Below are positions 1 to 7,954 of a stretch of DNA of 64,000 bases, one piece after another. The stretch lies in the NCBI GenBank assembly GCA_947088865.1, contig CAMUHY010000005.1:1-64000 (forward strand). Reading direction: 5' to 3'. Position 1 is the stretch's first letter, and every line of letters starts with the position of its first letter. A program made the translations under genes and the position numbers. The notes beneath the pieces are model-generated. The model made no database searches. It was given only the letters and a program-made list of their open reading frames with translations, and was not told the origin of the DNA. This stretch comes from an uncultured Eubacterium sp. (lineage in GTDB: Bacteria; Bacillota; Clostridia; Lachnospirales; Lachnospiraceae).

Positions 1-92
1 CTTGAACAAGGCTTTCATGTATGGTATAGTTAATATGCAGTTTTGATGGAACAATTTTTTGTTTGGATTTTAATTTAATTTGTTTATTTAGA

Positions 93-126
93 TGGACATT
101 GTTTATACAAGCAATGTTCATTTTTT
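93..126 (+). terminator. Rho-independent terminator of an upstream gene outside the window
   Basis: A 9-bp stem (93-101 with 112-120, one G-T pair) is followed by a T run from 121. It lies before the cheV promoter, so it probably ends a transcript entering from the left edge. Confidence 0.7.
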
Positions 127-142
127 ATTTTTATAATTTTCA

Positions 143-171
143 TTGAAATGCCATATAAAATTTGTTATAAT
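143..171 (+). promoter_or_regulatory. SigA-type promoter of cheV
   Basis: TTGAAA at 143-148 and TATAAT at 166-171 are separated by 17 nt, 44 nt upstream of the cheV start codon. Confidence 0.75.
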
Positions 172-214
172 CAGATAAGACTATAACGTACATGGTGATT
201 TGGAGGGTATAATT

Positions 215-1108
215 ATGGAAACGAACATTTTGATGGAGAGTGGAACAAATGAGTTGGAGGTTCTTGAGTTTATAGTAGGTAATAATCATTATGGGATTAA
301 TGTTGCTAAGATAAAAGAGATTGTACCTTTTAATGTTGTTACTCCAGTTCCCAATTCACATCCAAGTGTGGAAGGCATTTTTATGCCTAGAGATTTGATG
401 ATTACAGTTATTGATTTGGCAAGCGTTATTAATGTTGCGCCTTCGGCTGATGTGAAGAAAGATATGTTTATTATAACCAATTTTAATAAGTTAAATGTTG
501 CATTTCATGTTCATGCTGTTGTTGGAATACATAGAGTTTCTTGGGCTGATATTATTACACCAGATGTCACTGTAAGTTCAGCTGATAGTGGAATTGCAAC
601 AGGTATTGTTAAGATTAATGGACAATTAATTATTATTTTAGATTTTGAGAGGATTGTTTCAGATATTAGTCCTGAGACAGGATTAAAAGTTTCAGATATT
701 GAAGCGTTAGAAGGAAGAAGAAAAAATGAATCTCATATTCTTATTGCAGAAGATTCTCCATTGTTGATGACATTAATAAGTGATTCACTTAAAAAAGCGG
801 GATACACCAATCTTACAACATGTCCTAATGGGCAGACAGCGTGGGATTATATGTGTGATGTTAAGAAAGGTGCGGCTGCAGAAGTAAAGTGTATTATTAC
901 CGATATAGAGATGCCATTAATGGACGGGCATCGTCTAACCAAACTGGTAAAATCAGATGATGCTTTGAAGGGTATACCAATTATTATCTTTTCTTCTTTA
1001 ATTAATGAACAGATGCGTATAAAAGGTGAATCTTTAGGAGCGGATGTGCAGTTGTCAAAACCAGAAATTGGTTCCTTAGTCTATGAGATTGATAAATTAT
1101 TGATGTAA
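215..1108 (+). CDS. cheV: Chemotaxis coupling protein CheV (CheW domain plus receiver)
   Basis: CheV couples chemoreceptors to the CheA kinase and can be phosphorylated on its receiver domain, which is thought to adapt signalling. The first ~160 residues have the CheW pattern (EFIVGNNHYGINVAKIKEIV). The last ~120 form a receiver domain: an acidic pair in AEDSP, the phospho-acceptor Asp in TDIEMP, a Ser in FSS and the conserved Lys in LSKPE. The ATG at 215 is chosen because GGAGGG lies 7 nt upstream; an in-frame TTG at 200 falls in that ribosome site. It is a single-gene unit, and the matching chemoreceptor of this window lies far away at 41.8-43.9 kb. Confidence 0.95.
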   Translation: METNILMESGTNELEVLEFIVGNNHYGINVAKIKEIVPFNVVTPVPNSHPSVEGIFMPRDLMITVIDLASVINVAPSADVKKDMFIITNFNKLNVAFHVHAVVGIHRVSWADIITPDVTVSSADSGIATGIVKINGQLIIILDFERIVSDISPETGLKVSDIEALEGRRKNESHILIAEDSPLLMTLISDSLKKAGYTNLTTCPNGQTAWDYMCDVKKGAAAEVKCIITDIEMPLMDGHRLTKLVKSDDALKGIPIIIFSSLINEQMRIKGESLGADVQLSKPEIGSLVYEIDKLLM

Positions 1109-1164
1109 TTATTTTATAGTATAGGATAAGTTATAAAGTAAAATTTTTGATACAGGTGATTTTG

Positions 1165-1192
1165 ATACTCCGTAGATACTGCGGAGTATTTT
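1165..1192 (+). terminator. Hairpin terminator after cheV
   Basis: Perfect 8-bp inverted repeat ATACTCCG / CGGAGTAT (1165-1172 with 1182-1189) followed by a short T run. Confidence 0.65.
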
Positions 1193-1277
1193 ACATAATA
1201 GAATAGTCTTTTAAAATTGGATTATTGAAGAACAATAAGATATATTTTTACTAAATTTTACTGGAGTAGAGTTTATA

Positions 1278-1781
1278 ATGGATTTATACAAAGAAATAGC
1301 AGAATCATTTGTTAATGCAGATAAAGTATTGATAGGCATAGGTGCAGGGCTTAGTAAACCAGATGCAAAAATAATTGATTTTTATAATGCGTATTTAGAA
1401 AAAAAAGATTGTTTTATTATTACTTCAAGAACAGATAATCTTTTTTTTGATGTATCAATAGGTGAAAAAAGAGTGTGCAATGCACTGTTGGAAGATAATG
1501 AAAAACAGTGGACATTATATAATAAATGGTTATCAGCTACCTTAAATAAAAAGTTGTTAATAATTGAGCTTGGTGAAGATTTTAGCAGACCACATATATT
1601 TAGATGGCCATTTGAAAAAATCGTTTTTATTAATAAATTATCAACATTATATAGAATTAATGAAACGTTTTATCAGTTGCCTGAAAACATTGGTGACAGG
1701 GCATATGGATATAAGATAAATGTTAATAATTTTATTGAGGAATTAATGAAAGTACTGAAAGAAAGAAATGTTATTTGTTAA
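1278..1781 (+). CDS. Minimal Sir2-like protein without zinc ribbon
   Basis: The N-terminus carries a Rossmann-type motif resembling the NAD-binding GAG-S loop of sirtuins (IGIGAGLSKP, residues ~19-28). TSRTDNLFF (~50-58) resembles the sirtuin T-N-D-x-x-F segment, and the last third (LLIIELGEDFSRPHIFRWPFE) resembles the C-terminal strand and loop of Sir2-family proteins. At 167 residues it is much shorter than a bacterial sirtuin (~240). The zinc-binding cysteines and an obvious catalytic His are missing, so deacylase activity is doubtful; it may be an NAD or ADP-ribose binding protein. It is followed at short distance by a promoter and the charged membrane protein gene. The family call is from motif reading only. 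Confidence 0.6.
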   Translation: MDLYKEIAESFVNADKVLIGIGAGLSKPDAKIIDFYNAYLEKKDCFIITSRTDNLFFDVSIGEKRVCNALLEDNEKQWTLYNKWLSATLNKKLLIIELGEDFSRPHIFRWPFEKIVFINKLSTLYRINETFYQLPENIGDRAYGYKINVNNFIEELMKVLKERNVIC

Positions 1782-1803
1782 ATTCAAATAAATATGTTAT
1801 AAT
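1775..1803 (+). promoter_or_regulatory. Probable promoter for the 1843-3399 gene and hisH
   Basis: TTGTTA (1775-1780), 17 nt spacer, TATAAT (1798-1803). The -35 box overlaps the stop codon of the Sir2-like gene. Confidence 0.5.
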
Positions 1804-1842
1804 TGTTCATATTATTTTACAAAAACGGGAGTAAATAAAATT

Positions 1843-3399
1843 ATGGCTGGTGCAGATGAAGAGAATTATCTGGATAATCTATTGAGTTCGGTTGGTGAGG
1901 AGGAGTCTAAGGAAAATGGCGAATCACCTACAAGTAATGAGAACGCTGATACATATAATGATAATAATATAAGTAAAGAAGAACAAAAAGAGGAAGATAC
2001 GAATCTGGATTTGAGTGAACCAGATTTATCAGAGAGTGATTTAGAACGATTAGAAAGTATGAAATTAGATTCTATCATTGAACAAGTTACATCCGATGAT
2101 ATATCTGTTGAGGAGTTATTAAGCGATAATGTAAATAATGTTGCTAAAGAATTGAAGGAATCGAAAGAGTCAAAGGAAAATAGTGAAAATGTTGCTAAAG
2201 CAGACAATGAGAACGTTCATGCTGTCAATAACGAAAATGTTAATAATACAAGCGATGTACCAATAGATGTTATGGAAGATATTGATAATAAAGGGAAGAA
2301 GCGTGGCAAGAAAAAAAAGAAAAAAGGATTGATGGCTGCGCTTAAAAATATTTTCTTTGAAGATGTTGACGAAGAGATTAAAGCTTCTATTGAGGGGGCA
2401 AATACAGAAACCAATTCCAGTGATGACAAAAAGAGCAAAAAGGATAAAAAATCAAAGAAAGAAAGCAAGAAAGCTCAGCAAGAAAAGAAAGTAGATAATG
2501 ATGTAGTTGGTTTGGAGGAAGAGTCGAATAAGCCAATTGATGAGAATCAGCAATTATTAGATGAAATGTATGGTGACAAGGATAATTTAGATGAAAATAT
2601 TGCACCAAAAAAAGGATTGTTTGCAAAGATTCGATATAGAATGCAACAGTATAAGCAAAAAAGTGAGGAAGAAGAACGACTAGAAGAAGAAGCTGAAATT
2701 GCAGACCAAAATGAGAGGAAAAAGCTCAAAGAGGAAAAGTCAAAAGAAAAAGCAGATAAAAAGGAAGAAGCTAAAAAGGCAAAGGAAGAAAAAGCAAAAG
2801 AAAAGGCTGAAAAAGAGAAAAAACCCAAAAAGGAAAAGCCTAAGAAAGAAAAGAAACCAAAACCAGCGCCAAAGCCAGGTGATATATTAAAGATTAAGCC
2901 AAAATCAATGATACTTTTTGTGTTGTTTATCGCTAGTGTTGTTGTTTTAATTATACTTTTTAATTCTGCATTTCATTATAGTAAAAATGTAAGTGAGGCA
3001 AAAGGTTATATTGAATCGGGAAATTATGCAAAAGCATATCAAAAACTTGCTGGATTGTCTGTCCGAAAGAATGATGAACCATTATTAAGACAAGTGTCTG
3101 TTATTATGTTTGTTCAAAGACAGACAGAATCCTATAATAATTATATGCAGCTTGATATGAAAGACCAAGCTTTAAATGCTTTGGTAAAAGGTCTTGAGCG
3201 ATATAATGAATATTACAGGGAAGCAGAGGAATTGGGTATCACATCACATCTTGATTCTGAAAAAGAAAAGATTTTAGAATGTTTTAAGGATACCTATCAT
3301 ATGTCAGAAGAGGATGCAAATAAACTTGTACAGCTTAAAAAGGATGATTTTGTATCATATTATGCTACTTTAGTAAAGTATAGAAAGGCAAAAGAATGA
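1843..3399 (+). CDS. Charged single-pass membrane protein of unknown function
   Basis: No family is recognised with confidence. Residues ~1-140 are strongly acidic and Asn-rich, with repeats such as SEPDLSESDLE. Residues ~150-345 are rich in Lys and Glu, including long EEKAKEKAEK-type heptad-like runs expected to be helical or disordered. One membrane segment follows at ~355-378 (MILFVLFIASVVVLIILF). The last ~140 residues are helical and resemble a TPR-like repeat (AKGYIESGNYAKAYQKLAGL). The N-terminal part is probably cytoplasmic and the C-terminal helical domain external. The stop overlaps the hisH start by 4 nt, so the two are translationally coupled, although no functional link to histidine synthesis is apparent. 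Confidence 0.75.
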   Translation: MAGADEENYLDNLLSSVGEEESKENGESPTSNENADTYNDNNISKEEQKEEDTNLDLSEPDLSESDLERLESMKLDSIIEQVTSDDISVEELLSDNVNNVAKELKESKESKENSENVAKADNENVHAVNNENVNNTSDVPIDVMEDIDNKGKKRGKKKKKKGLMAALKNIFFEDVDEEIKASIEGANTETNSSDDKKSKKDKKSKKESKKAQQEKKVDNDVVGLEEESNKPIDENQQLLDEMYGDKDNLDENIAPKKGLFAKIRYRMQQYKQKSEEEERLEEEAEIADQNERKKLKEEKSKEKADKKEEAKKAKEEKAKEKAEKEKKPKKEKPKKEKKPKPAPKPGDILKIKPKSMILFVLFIASVVVLIILFNSAFHYSKNVSEAKGYIESGNYAKAYQKLAGLSVRKNDEPLLRQVSVIMFVQRQTESYNNYMQLDMKDQALNALVKGLERYNEYYREAEELGITSHLDSEKEKILECFKDTYHMSEEDANKLVQLKKDDFVSYYATLVKYRKAKE

Positions 3400-4001
3400 T
3401 AGCAATAATTGATTACGATGCAGGCAATTTGAAAAGTGTTGAAAAGGCTTTTATTTCTTTAGGACAGGAGATACTAGTGACAAGGGATTCCAGTGAAATT
3501 GTAGAAGCTGAAAAGATTGTTTTGCCAGGTGTTGGCTCGTTTGGAGATGCAATGAATCATTTAGACCATTTAGGATTGATTGATACAATTAAGATGGCAG
3601 TACATAAGGGGACGCCTTTTTTGGGAATTTGTTTGGGATTACAGCTTCTTTTTGAGAAAAGCGAAGAAGCACCAGGTGTTGAAGGGCTTTCTTTACTGGA
3701 AGGTGAAATTTTAAAAATCCCTGCACAGGAGGGACTTAAAATTCCTCATATGGGCTGGAATTCATTGGATATAAAGCAAGGCGCTAGGTTATTTCATGGA
3801 ATTGAAAAGTCGCCATATGTTTATTTTGTTCATTCGTATTATTTGAAGGCGGCTGATGAAAATATTGTTTCTGCTTCAACAGAATATTCGACACATATTC
3901 ATGCTTCCGTTGAGAAAGATAATGTATTTGCTTGTCAGTTCCATTTAGAAAAGAGCAGTACAGTAGGATTAAAGATGCTTTCAAATTTTGCTGATTTATA
4001 A
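3396..4001 (+). CDS. hisH: Imidazole glycerol phosphate synthase, glutaminase subunit HisH
   Basis: HisH releases ammonia from glutamine and channels it to HisF, which makes IGP and AICAR in histidine biosynthesis. The class I amidotransferase nucleophile is Cys79 in GICLGLQLLF, the N-terminus is the typical IDYDAGNLKSVEKA, and the His/Glu of the triad are in FHLEKS (His183, Glu185). Most relatives have Pro rather than Leu between those two residues. Length (201 aa) is normal. It starts inside the end of the preceding membrane-protein gene (ATGA overlap) and is separated from hisF by 163 bp. Confidence 0.95.
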   Translation: MIAIIDYDAGNLKSVEKAFISLGQEILVTRDSSEIVEAEKIVLPGVGSFGDAMNHLDHLGLIDTIKMAVHKGTPFLGICLGLQLLFEKSEEAPGVEGLSLLEGEILKIPAQEGLKIPHMGWNSLDIKQGARLFHGIEKSPYVYFVHSYYLKAADENIVSASTEYSTHIHASVEKDNVFACQFHLEKSSTVGLKMLSNFADL

Positions 4002-4164
4002 TGTCTAAATTATAAAGTTATTGTTTAACCTTATCACAAAAGTTTTACTTTTTAAGTAGAGTTAGACTTATCTGTTTTGGCAAAAGTTTGACTAACAAAT
4101 TTATATTTGCATATACAACATCAAGCTGTTTATGAGCTTGTGAGTTCAAAAATGGGAGATTAAT

Positions 4165-4929
4165 ATGTTTACAAAAAGAATTATACCATGTCTGGATTGC
4201 AAAGATGGAAGAGTGGTAAAAGGAACAAGCTTTTTAAATTTGCGCGATGCCGGAGACCCTATTGAAGTTGCTACCATGTATGACAAAGCAGGAGCGGATG
4301 AAGTTGTGTTTTTGGATATTACTGCTTCTAGTGATGGAAGAAATACAACGGTAGATTTAGTTAGAAAAGTTGCCGAAAAGTTATTTATTCCATTTACGGT
4401 TGGCGGCGGGATAAGGTCTGTTGATGATTTTAAGGCGTTGCTTCGAGAAGGAGCAGACAAGATTTCTGTTAATTCGGCTGCTATTATGAATCCAACTTTA
4501 ATTAGTGAAGCTGCCGATAAGTTTGGAAGTCAATGTGTTGTTGTAGCCATTGATGCAAAAAGACGTGATGATGGAAGTGGCTGGAGTGTATATAAAAATG
4601 GCGGAAGAGTTGATATGTGTATGGATGCCATTGAATGGGCAATGAAAGCAGAAAAACTTGGAGCTGGCGAGATACTTTTGACAAGTATGGATTGTGATGG
4701 AAATAAATCAGGATATGATATTGAATTAACTAGAATGGTTGCCGAACATGTTTCAATACCCGTTATTGCATCAGGTGGTGCTGGCAATAAACAACATTTT
4801 TATGATGTATTTACTGAGGGAAAAGCGGATGCAGCTCTTGCCGCCTCCTTATTTCATTACAAAGAGCTTGATATTATGGATTTAAAGCACTATTTAAAAG
4901 AAAAAAATATTTCAATGAGGATGATTTAA
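4165..4929 (+). CDS. hisF: Imidazole glycerol phosphate synthase, cyclase subunit HisF
   Basis: The (beta/alpha)8-barrel cyclase partner of HisH converts PRFAR and ammonia to imidazole glycerol phosphate and AICAR. The N-terminus [16 protein letters not shown] contains catalytic Asp11; the second acidic residue is expected in VVVAIDAKR. Phosphate-binding loops FTVGGGIRS and VIASGGAG are present. Full length (254 aa), ATG after GGGAG. It stands after an unusually long 163-bp gap from hisH and only 2 bp before ung. Confidence 0.96.
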   Translation: MFTKRIIPCLDCKDGRVVKGTSFLNLRDAGDPIEVATMYDKAGADEVVFLDITASSDGRNTTVDLVRKVAEKLFIPFTVGGGIRSVDDFKALLREGADKISVNSAAIMNPTLISEAADKFGSQCVVVAIDAKRRDDGSGWSVYKNGGRVDMCMDAIEWAMKAEKLGAGEILLTSMDCDGNKSGYDIELTRMVAEHVSIPVIASGGAGNKQHFYDVFTEGKADAALAASLFHYKELDIMDLKHYLKEKNISMRMI

Positions 4930-4931
4930 TT

Positions 4932-5612
4932 ATGACAATGATTGACAATGATTGGCTTGAAGCCATTGGAGATGAATTTAAAAAAAATTACTACAAGGAG
5001 TTATACGAATTTGTAAAAGAAGAGTATAACACAAACACAGTTTATCCATTACCAGATGATATTTTTAATGCGTTTCATTTAACGCCGCTGAGTGAAGTAA
5101 AAGTATTAATATTGGGACAAGACCCATACCATGAAGAAAATCAAGCACATGGTCTAAGTTTTTCCGTTCCTGAAAATCAAAAAGTAATTCCACCTTCACT
5201 TAAAAACATTTATAAGGAATTAAAGGATGATTGCGGATGTTATGTGCCAGACAACGGCAATTTAGTAAAATGGGCTAAACAAGGTGTTTTATTGCTCAAT
5301 ACAGTGTTGACTGTTCGCGCACATGCGGCATTTTCGCATAAAGATAAAGGTTGGGAACAATTTACCGATGCCGTTATTCAGGCTGTCAATGACCAAGACA
5401 GACCAATTGTGTATATGTTGTGGGGAACACCTGCACAAAAGAAAAAATCAATGTTAAACAATCCAAAGCATTTGGTTTTGACAGCACCACATCCAAGTCC
5501 ATTATCGGCACATAGAGGATTTTTTGGCTGCAAGCATTTTAGTAAGACCAATGAATTTTTAAAGAATAATGGGTTAGAAGAAATTGATTGGCAGATAGAA
5601 AATATCAGGTAA
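4932..5612 (+). CDS. ung: Uracil-DNA glycosylase (family 1)
   Basis: Removes uracil from DNA as the first step of base excision repair. The water-activating motif GQDPYH and the downstream HPSPLSAHRGFFGCKHF minor-groove loop with the catalytic His are intact. Length 226 aa is normal. The ATG at 4932 lies 2 bp after the hisF stop; a second in-frame ATG at 4938 is possible. Probably co-transcribed with hisF, which looks like a chance grouping. Confidence 0.96.
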   Translation: MTMIDNDWLEAIGDEFKKNYYKELYEFVKEEYNTNTVYPLPDDIFNAFHLTPLSEVKVLILGQDPYHEENQAHGLSFSVPENQKVIPPSLKNIYKELKDDCGCYVPDNGNLVKWAKQGVLLLNTVLTVRAHAAFSHKDKGWEQFTDAVIQAVNDQDRPIVYMLWGTPAQKKKSMLNNPKHLVLTAPHPSPLSAHRGFFGCKHFSKTNEFLKNNGLEEIDWQIENIR

Positions 5613-5626
5613 CGGAGTGTATTTTT

Positions 5627-6169
5627 ATGGGGTGTTTAGCTGTTTTGTTTGCTTTAAATGAGCAGGAAGTAGAACAATTACGATTGGTAAAAAGACAAGA
5701 CCGTTCCGATTATATGCACGAAGAAATTGAAGAGGTATTTTTTGATGACTATCCAGAATATACATGCGAATTAGATAAGTCATGGGATGCTATGCATCGA
5801 ATGTTGACGGATGGCAATCTTAATTTTGAAAATACATTTCAACCACTGTGCAATGTGATTTTTGGCGGAGAATTTTTATATGGACTTGTGCGTGAATCTT
5901 CAGGAGAAGTTATAACGCCTGAAACAGAAGATGATGAGTTTATGATTTTGAAAACGCCAGAACAGGTAGCCGAGATAGCAAAAGTACTTCCAGAACGAAC
6001 GAAAGCCGAATGTCGTGAATGTTATAATAAAATTGATGAAGACGATTATGGTTTTCCGTTAGATGATGAAGATTTTGAATACACATGGGAATATCTCCAA
6101 GAAAGTTTAGCGTTTTGGAAAAAAGCGGCAGAAGAAAAGAGATATGTATTGTTTACAGTTGATAGATAA
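5627..6169 (+). CDS. DUF1877 (YfbM-like) protein
   Basis: A 180-residue acidic soluble protein that resembles the DUF1877/YfbM family: an N-terminal FALNEQEVEQL-type helix, a D-K-S-W-D-A-M-H-R segment, an IFGG loop and a C-terminal YYxxxxEDDY-like acidic helix region followed by YLQESLAFWKKA. The biochemical function of this family is unknown. The ATG at 5627 with GGAG 9 nt upstream is preferred to upstream in-frame TTG codons lying inside ung. It is the last gene before a strong terminator. Confidence 0.75.
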   Translation: MGCLAVLFALNEQEVEQLRLVKRQDRSDYMHEEIEEVFFDDYPEYTCELDKSWDAMHRMLTDGNLNFENTFQPLCNVIFGGEFLYGLVRESSGEVITPETEDDEFMILKTPEQVAEIAKVLPERTKAECRECYNKIDEDDYGFPLDDEDFEYTWEYLQESLAFWKKAAEEKRYVLFTVDR

Positions 6170-6219
6170 GTGTTGTAAAAGTATTTAAAGTTAAAAAATA
6201 AGCAGTTTTTAAAAAGATT

Positions 6220-6249
6220 CCTATACCAATAAATGGTATAGGTTTTTTT
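6220..6249 (+). terminator. Strong Rho-independent terminator
   Basis: CCTATACCA / TGGTATAGG perfect 9-bp stem (6220-6228, 6234-6242) with a 5-nt loop and seven T residues. Ends the hisF-ung-DUF1877 unit. Confidence 0.9.
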
Positions 6250-6263
6250 AATTAATGCACATG

Positions 6264-6302
6264 GGCGTCCAAATGAAATATGTCAACAAGCTGACGGACG
6301 CC
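6264..6302. repeat. Inverted repeat between convergent genes
   Basis: GGCGTCC (6264-6270) and GGACGCC (6296-6302) are perfect complements around a 25-nt loop. No T run follows on either strand, so a terminator role is uncertain. Confidence 0.4.
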
Positions 6303-6366
6303 TAGCGCATGAGTAGGGGAGGATAAATATTTTCTACTTGATTACAGACATCCAAAGAAAAAATAA

Positions 6367-7161
6367 TTATATTGAGGATTTTTTATTTTTGAACAAATTT
6401 GTAAATAGTGCAAAAATAAAAAGAATAATGATTAACAGAATAATATTCCATTCCACAGGAGCAAGAAAGCAAGTATTGAAAATGGTATGCAGAAATGCCA
6501 GTATAAATATATTTTGATAGTTATAATAGGCAAAACCAATAACAAGTGATAAAAGGATAGTCCATATAAAGAAAAAAAGAATTTCTTTTATAGTCAATGA
6601 ATTTCGGATATACCACATTGGAATATGCCATAGTCCCCAAATGATTCCTGTACAGAGTATATAATGAATTTTTGTTGTTTGATTGGATATTCGTTTAAGA
6701 AAAAATCCTCTCCATGCTGCTTCTTCCAATAATGCCATAATAAAAAGGTAAATGCCATTTATGATGACAAAAGAAATGGATGGATATATATTATAAAATA
6801 AATGTTGATTACCTTTGGTGATAGAATATATATAAGAAGTCATTAATCCAACAATAATAAATAATATACATATTAAAATTGAGTGAAAAATTTTTTTGCT
6901 TGTAAATAAGTCCAAAAACCATTGTTTTAGTGTATGTTCACTTATTTCAACAATAATGGAACAAGCCAATGGAGTAAGAACAAATAAATATTTGGCGTTT
7001 AACAATGCGGCAGGAATATGTAAGCCTTGTTTTTGTAATAACATGGGCAGATAACAAAGAAAGGATAGGAATAATACGATTAGAATCCAGCAAATCGTTT
7101 TTGTTTTCGTTTTTATTTTAGAAGAATGTACTTTTGTATTATCATGCTTTTTTGTTGGCAT
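6367..7161 (-). CDS. CPBP family intramembrane metalloprotease
   Basis: Polytopic membrane protein (about 7-8 hydrophobic segments) with the CPBP/Abi (CAAX protease-like) signature: the EE-x3-R motif in LLEEAAWRGFF, His in GLWHIPMW and a further His in FLHTIFN. These residues bind the catalytic metal inside the membrane in characterised relatives. The substrate is unknown; relatives process prenylated proteins, peptides or sporulation and competence factors. The N-terminus is short and basic. AAAGGA lies 8 nt upstream of the ATG. Encoded just downstream of the 153-aa protein gene on the same strand. Confidence 0.85.
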   Translation of the reverse strand: MPTKKHDNTKVHSSKIKTKTKTICWILIVLFLSFLCYLPMLLQKQGLHIPAALLNAKYLFVLTPLACSIIVEISEHTLKQWFLDLFTSKKIFHSILICILFIIVGLMTSYIYSITKGNQHLFYNIYPSISFVIINGIYLFIMALLEEAAWRGFFLKRISNQTTKIHYILCTGIIWGLWHIPMWYIRNSLTIKEILFFFIWTILLSLVIGFAYYNYQNIFILAFLHTIFNTCFLAPVEWNIILLIIILFIFALFTNLFKNKKSSI

Positions 7162-7186
7162 ATTGATTGTCCTTTATTTTAAATTT

Positions 7187-7648
7187 TTAAAGCTTTGTGC
7201 AGTCCTGTGCAAGCCAAAAATCATATCCTTTTGAATATGTTAAAATTTTTTGGTAATATTCTTTAGAATGTGCATCGGAATAAATCACAGCATCGATAAA
7301 TTCTTGCGGCGGTTTGTAATGATGTTGTAAAATATAGTGAATAATTAAGCTGGGAGCGGCATATACTTTTTCATCTTGTCCCCAGACACGAATTTCATAG
7401 TAGCCAACATTTCGCGTTTCACCCTTAAACGTAACTGTTGGCACACCTGTTTTTGCATTTTTACAAAAGTCGCATGTGTGAAATCCTCTGCATACTTGTA
7501 CAGGATATCTTAAGTAATGCCAAAGTTTTTCTATAAATTCTTCAGGGACATCACCTGTCTTGAAAAAATGTCCTTTCTTTAACCAGCCAATATTAAGAGT
7601 TTCTTCTTTATCCATATATTTATATGTTGTTAAATCTTTAAAGTACAT
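7187..7648 (-). CDS. Small soluble protein of unknown function with a C-x-x-C pair
   Basis: Not recognised. It is a 153-residue protein with a CDFC pair (~64-67) preceded by another Cys and His (CRGFHTCDFC), suggesting a small metal or redox site, and a Trp-rich start (IGWLKKGHFF, LWHYLRYP). The ATG at 7648 is used because GAGGA precedes it by 5 nt; the upstream in-frame TTG at 7660 overlaps that ribosome site. It precedes the CPBP protease gene by 25 bp and may share its transcript. Confidence 0.65.
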   Translation of the reverse strand: MYFKDLTTYKYMDKEETLNIGWLKKGHFFKTGDVPEEFIEKLWHYLRYPVQVCRGFHTCDFCKNAKTGVPTVTFKGETRNVGYYEIRVWGQDEKVYAAPSLIIHYILQHHYKPPQEFIDAVIYSDAHSKEYYQKILTYSKGYDFWLAQDCTKL

Positions 7649-7763
7649 GTTTATCCTCAATAAGATTATAATTTATTATTGTTATAAGTAATTTGTTAAA
7701 AAAATAGATTTTTATATTGCAATTGACGTCTATGTGTTGTTTGGAACAACGTTACTAAAATAT

Positions 7764-7787
7764 AAAAACGACACGCAAGCGTGCCGT
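7764..7787 (-). terminator. Terminator on the minus strand
   Basis: Stem ACGACACGC / GCGTGCCGT with one mismatch (7768-7787), followed on the minus strand by a T run (A run 7764-7768 on the plus strand). It ends the unit carrying the 38-aa peptide and perhaps the 1408-aa activase. Confidence 0.75.
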
Positions 7788-7795
7788 CCCTATAT

Positions 7796-7912
7796 TTATT
7801 CTTCCTCTTCCAATTCGTCGCCAGCAATTGCGCCGACAGATGATACAATAACAACAGTTGCTATAATAGAAATGGCAACGCCAATGATTGGACCAATAAA
7901 TAATAAAAACAT
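7796..7912 (-). CDS. Small hydrophobic membrane peptide, 38 aa
   Basis: An open frame of 38 codons: a hydrophobic helix (FLLFIGPIIGVAISIIATVV) followed by a short acidic tail ending in ELEEEE. It lies 42 bp downstream of the large activase gene on the same strand and directly before a terminator. A GGTG-type ribosome site is weak (AAAGGTCGGTGA, 3-15 nt upstream). The clean membrane-helix-plus-acidic-tail design and placement support a real gene; function unknown. Confidence 0.5.
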   Translation of the reverse strand: MFLLFIGPIIGVAISIIATVVIVSSVGAIAGDELEEEE

Positions 7913-7954
7913 AATGTCACCGACCTTTCTTAAGCTAGTCTTATTATAATCTTA

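Noticed and set aside
2699-2890. Lys/Gln-rich 63-codon frame in the charged membrane protein gene
   Set aside because: A frame shadow of the Lys/Glu-rich repeat; no independent start signal.
4025-4036. TTAACCTTATCA in the hisH-hisF gap looks like the left end of the dispersed element
   Set aside because: Only 12 nt match and the following bases show no hairpin or other element sequence; could be a relic or chance.
7734-7949. 71-codon plus-strand frame opposite the 38-aa peptide
   Set aside because: Low-complexity Ser/Thr/Ile composition, no ribosome site, and it covers a minus-strand terminator; the minus-strand peptide explains the region better.
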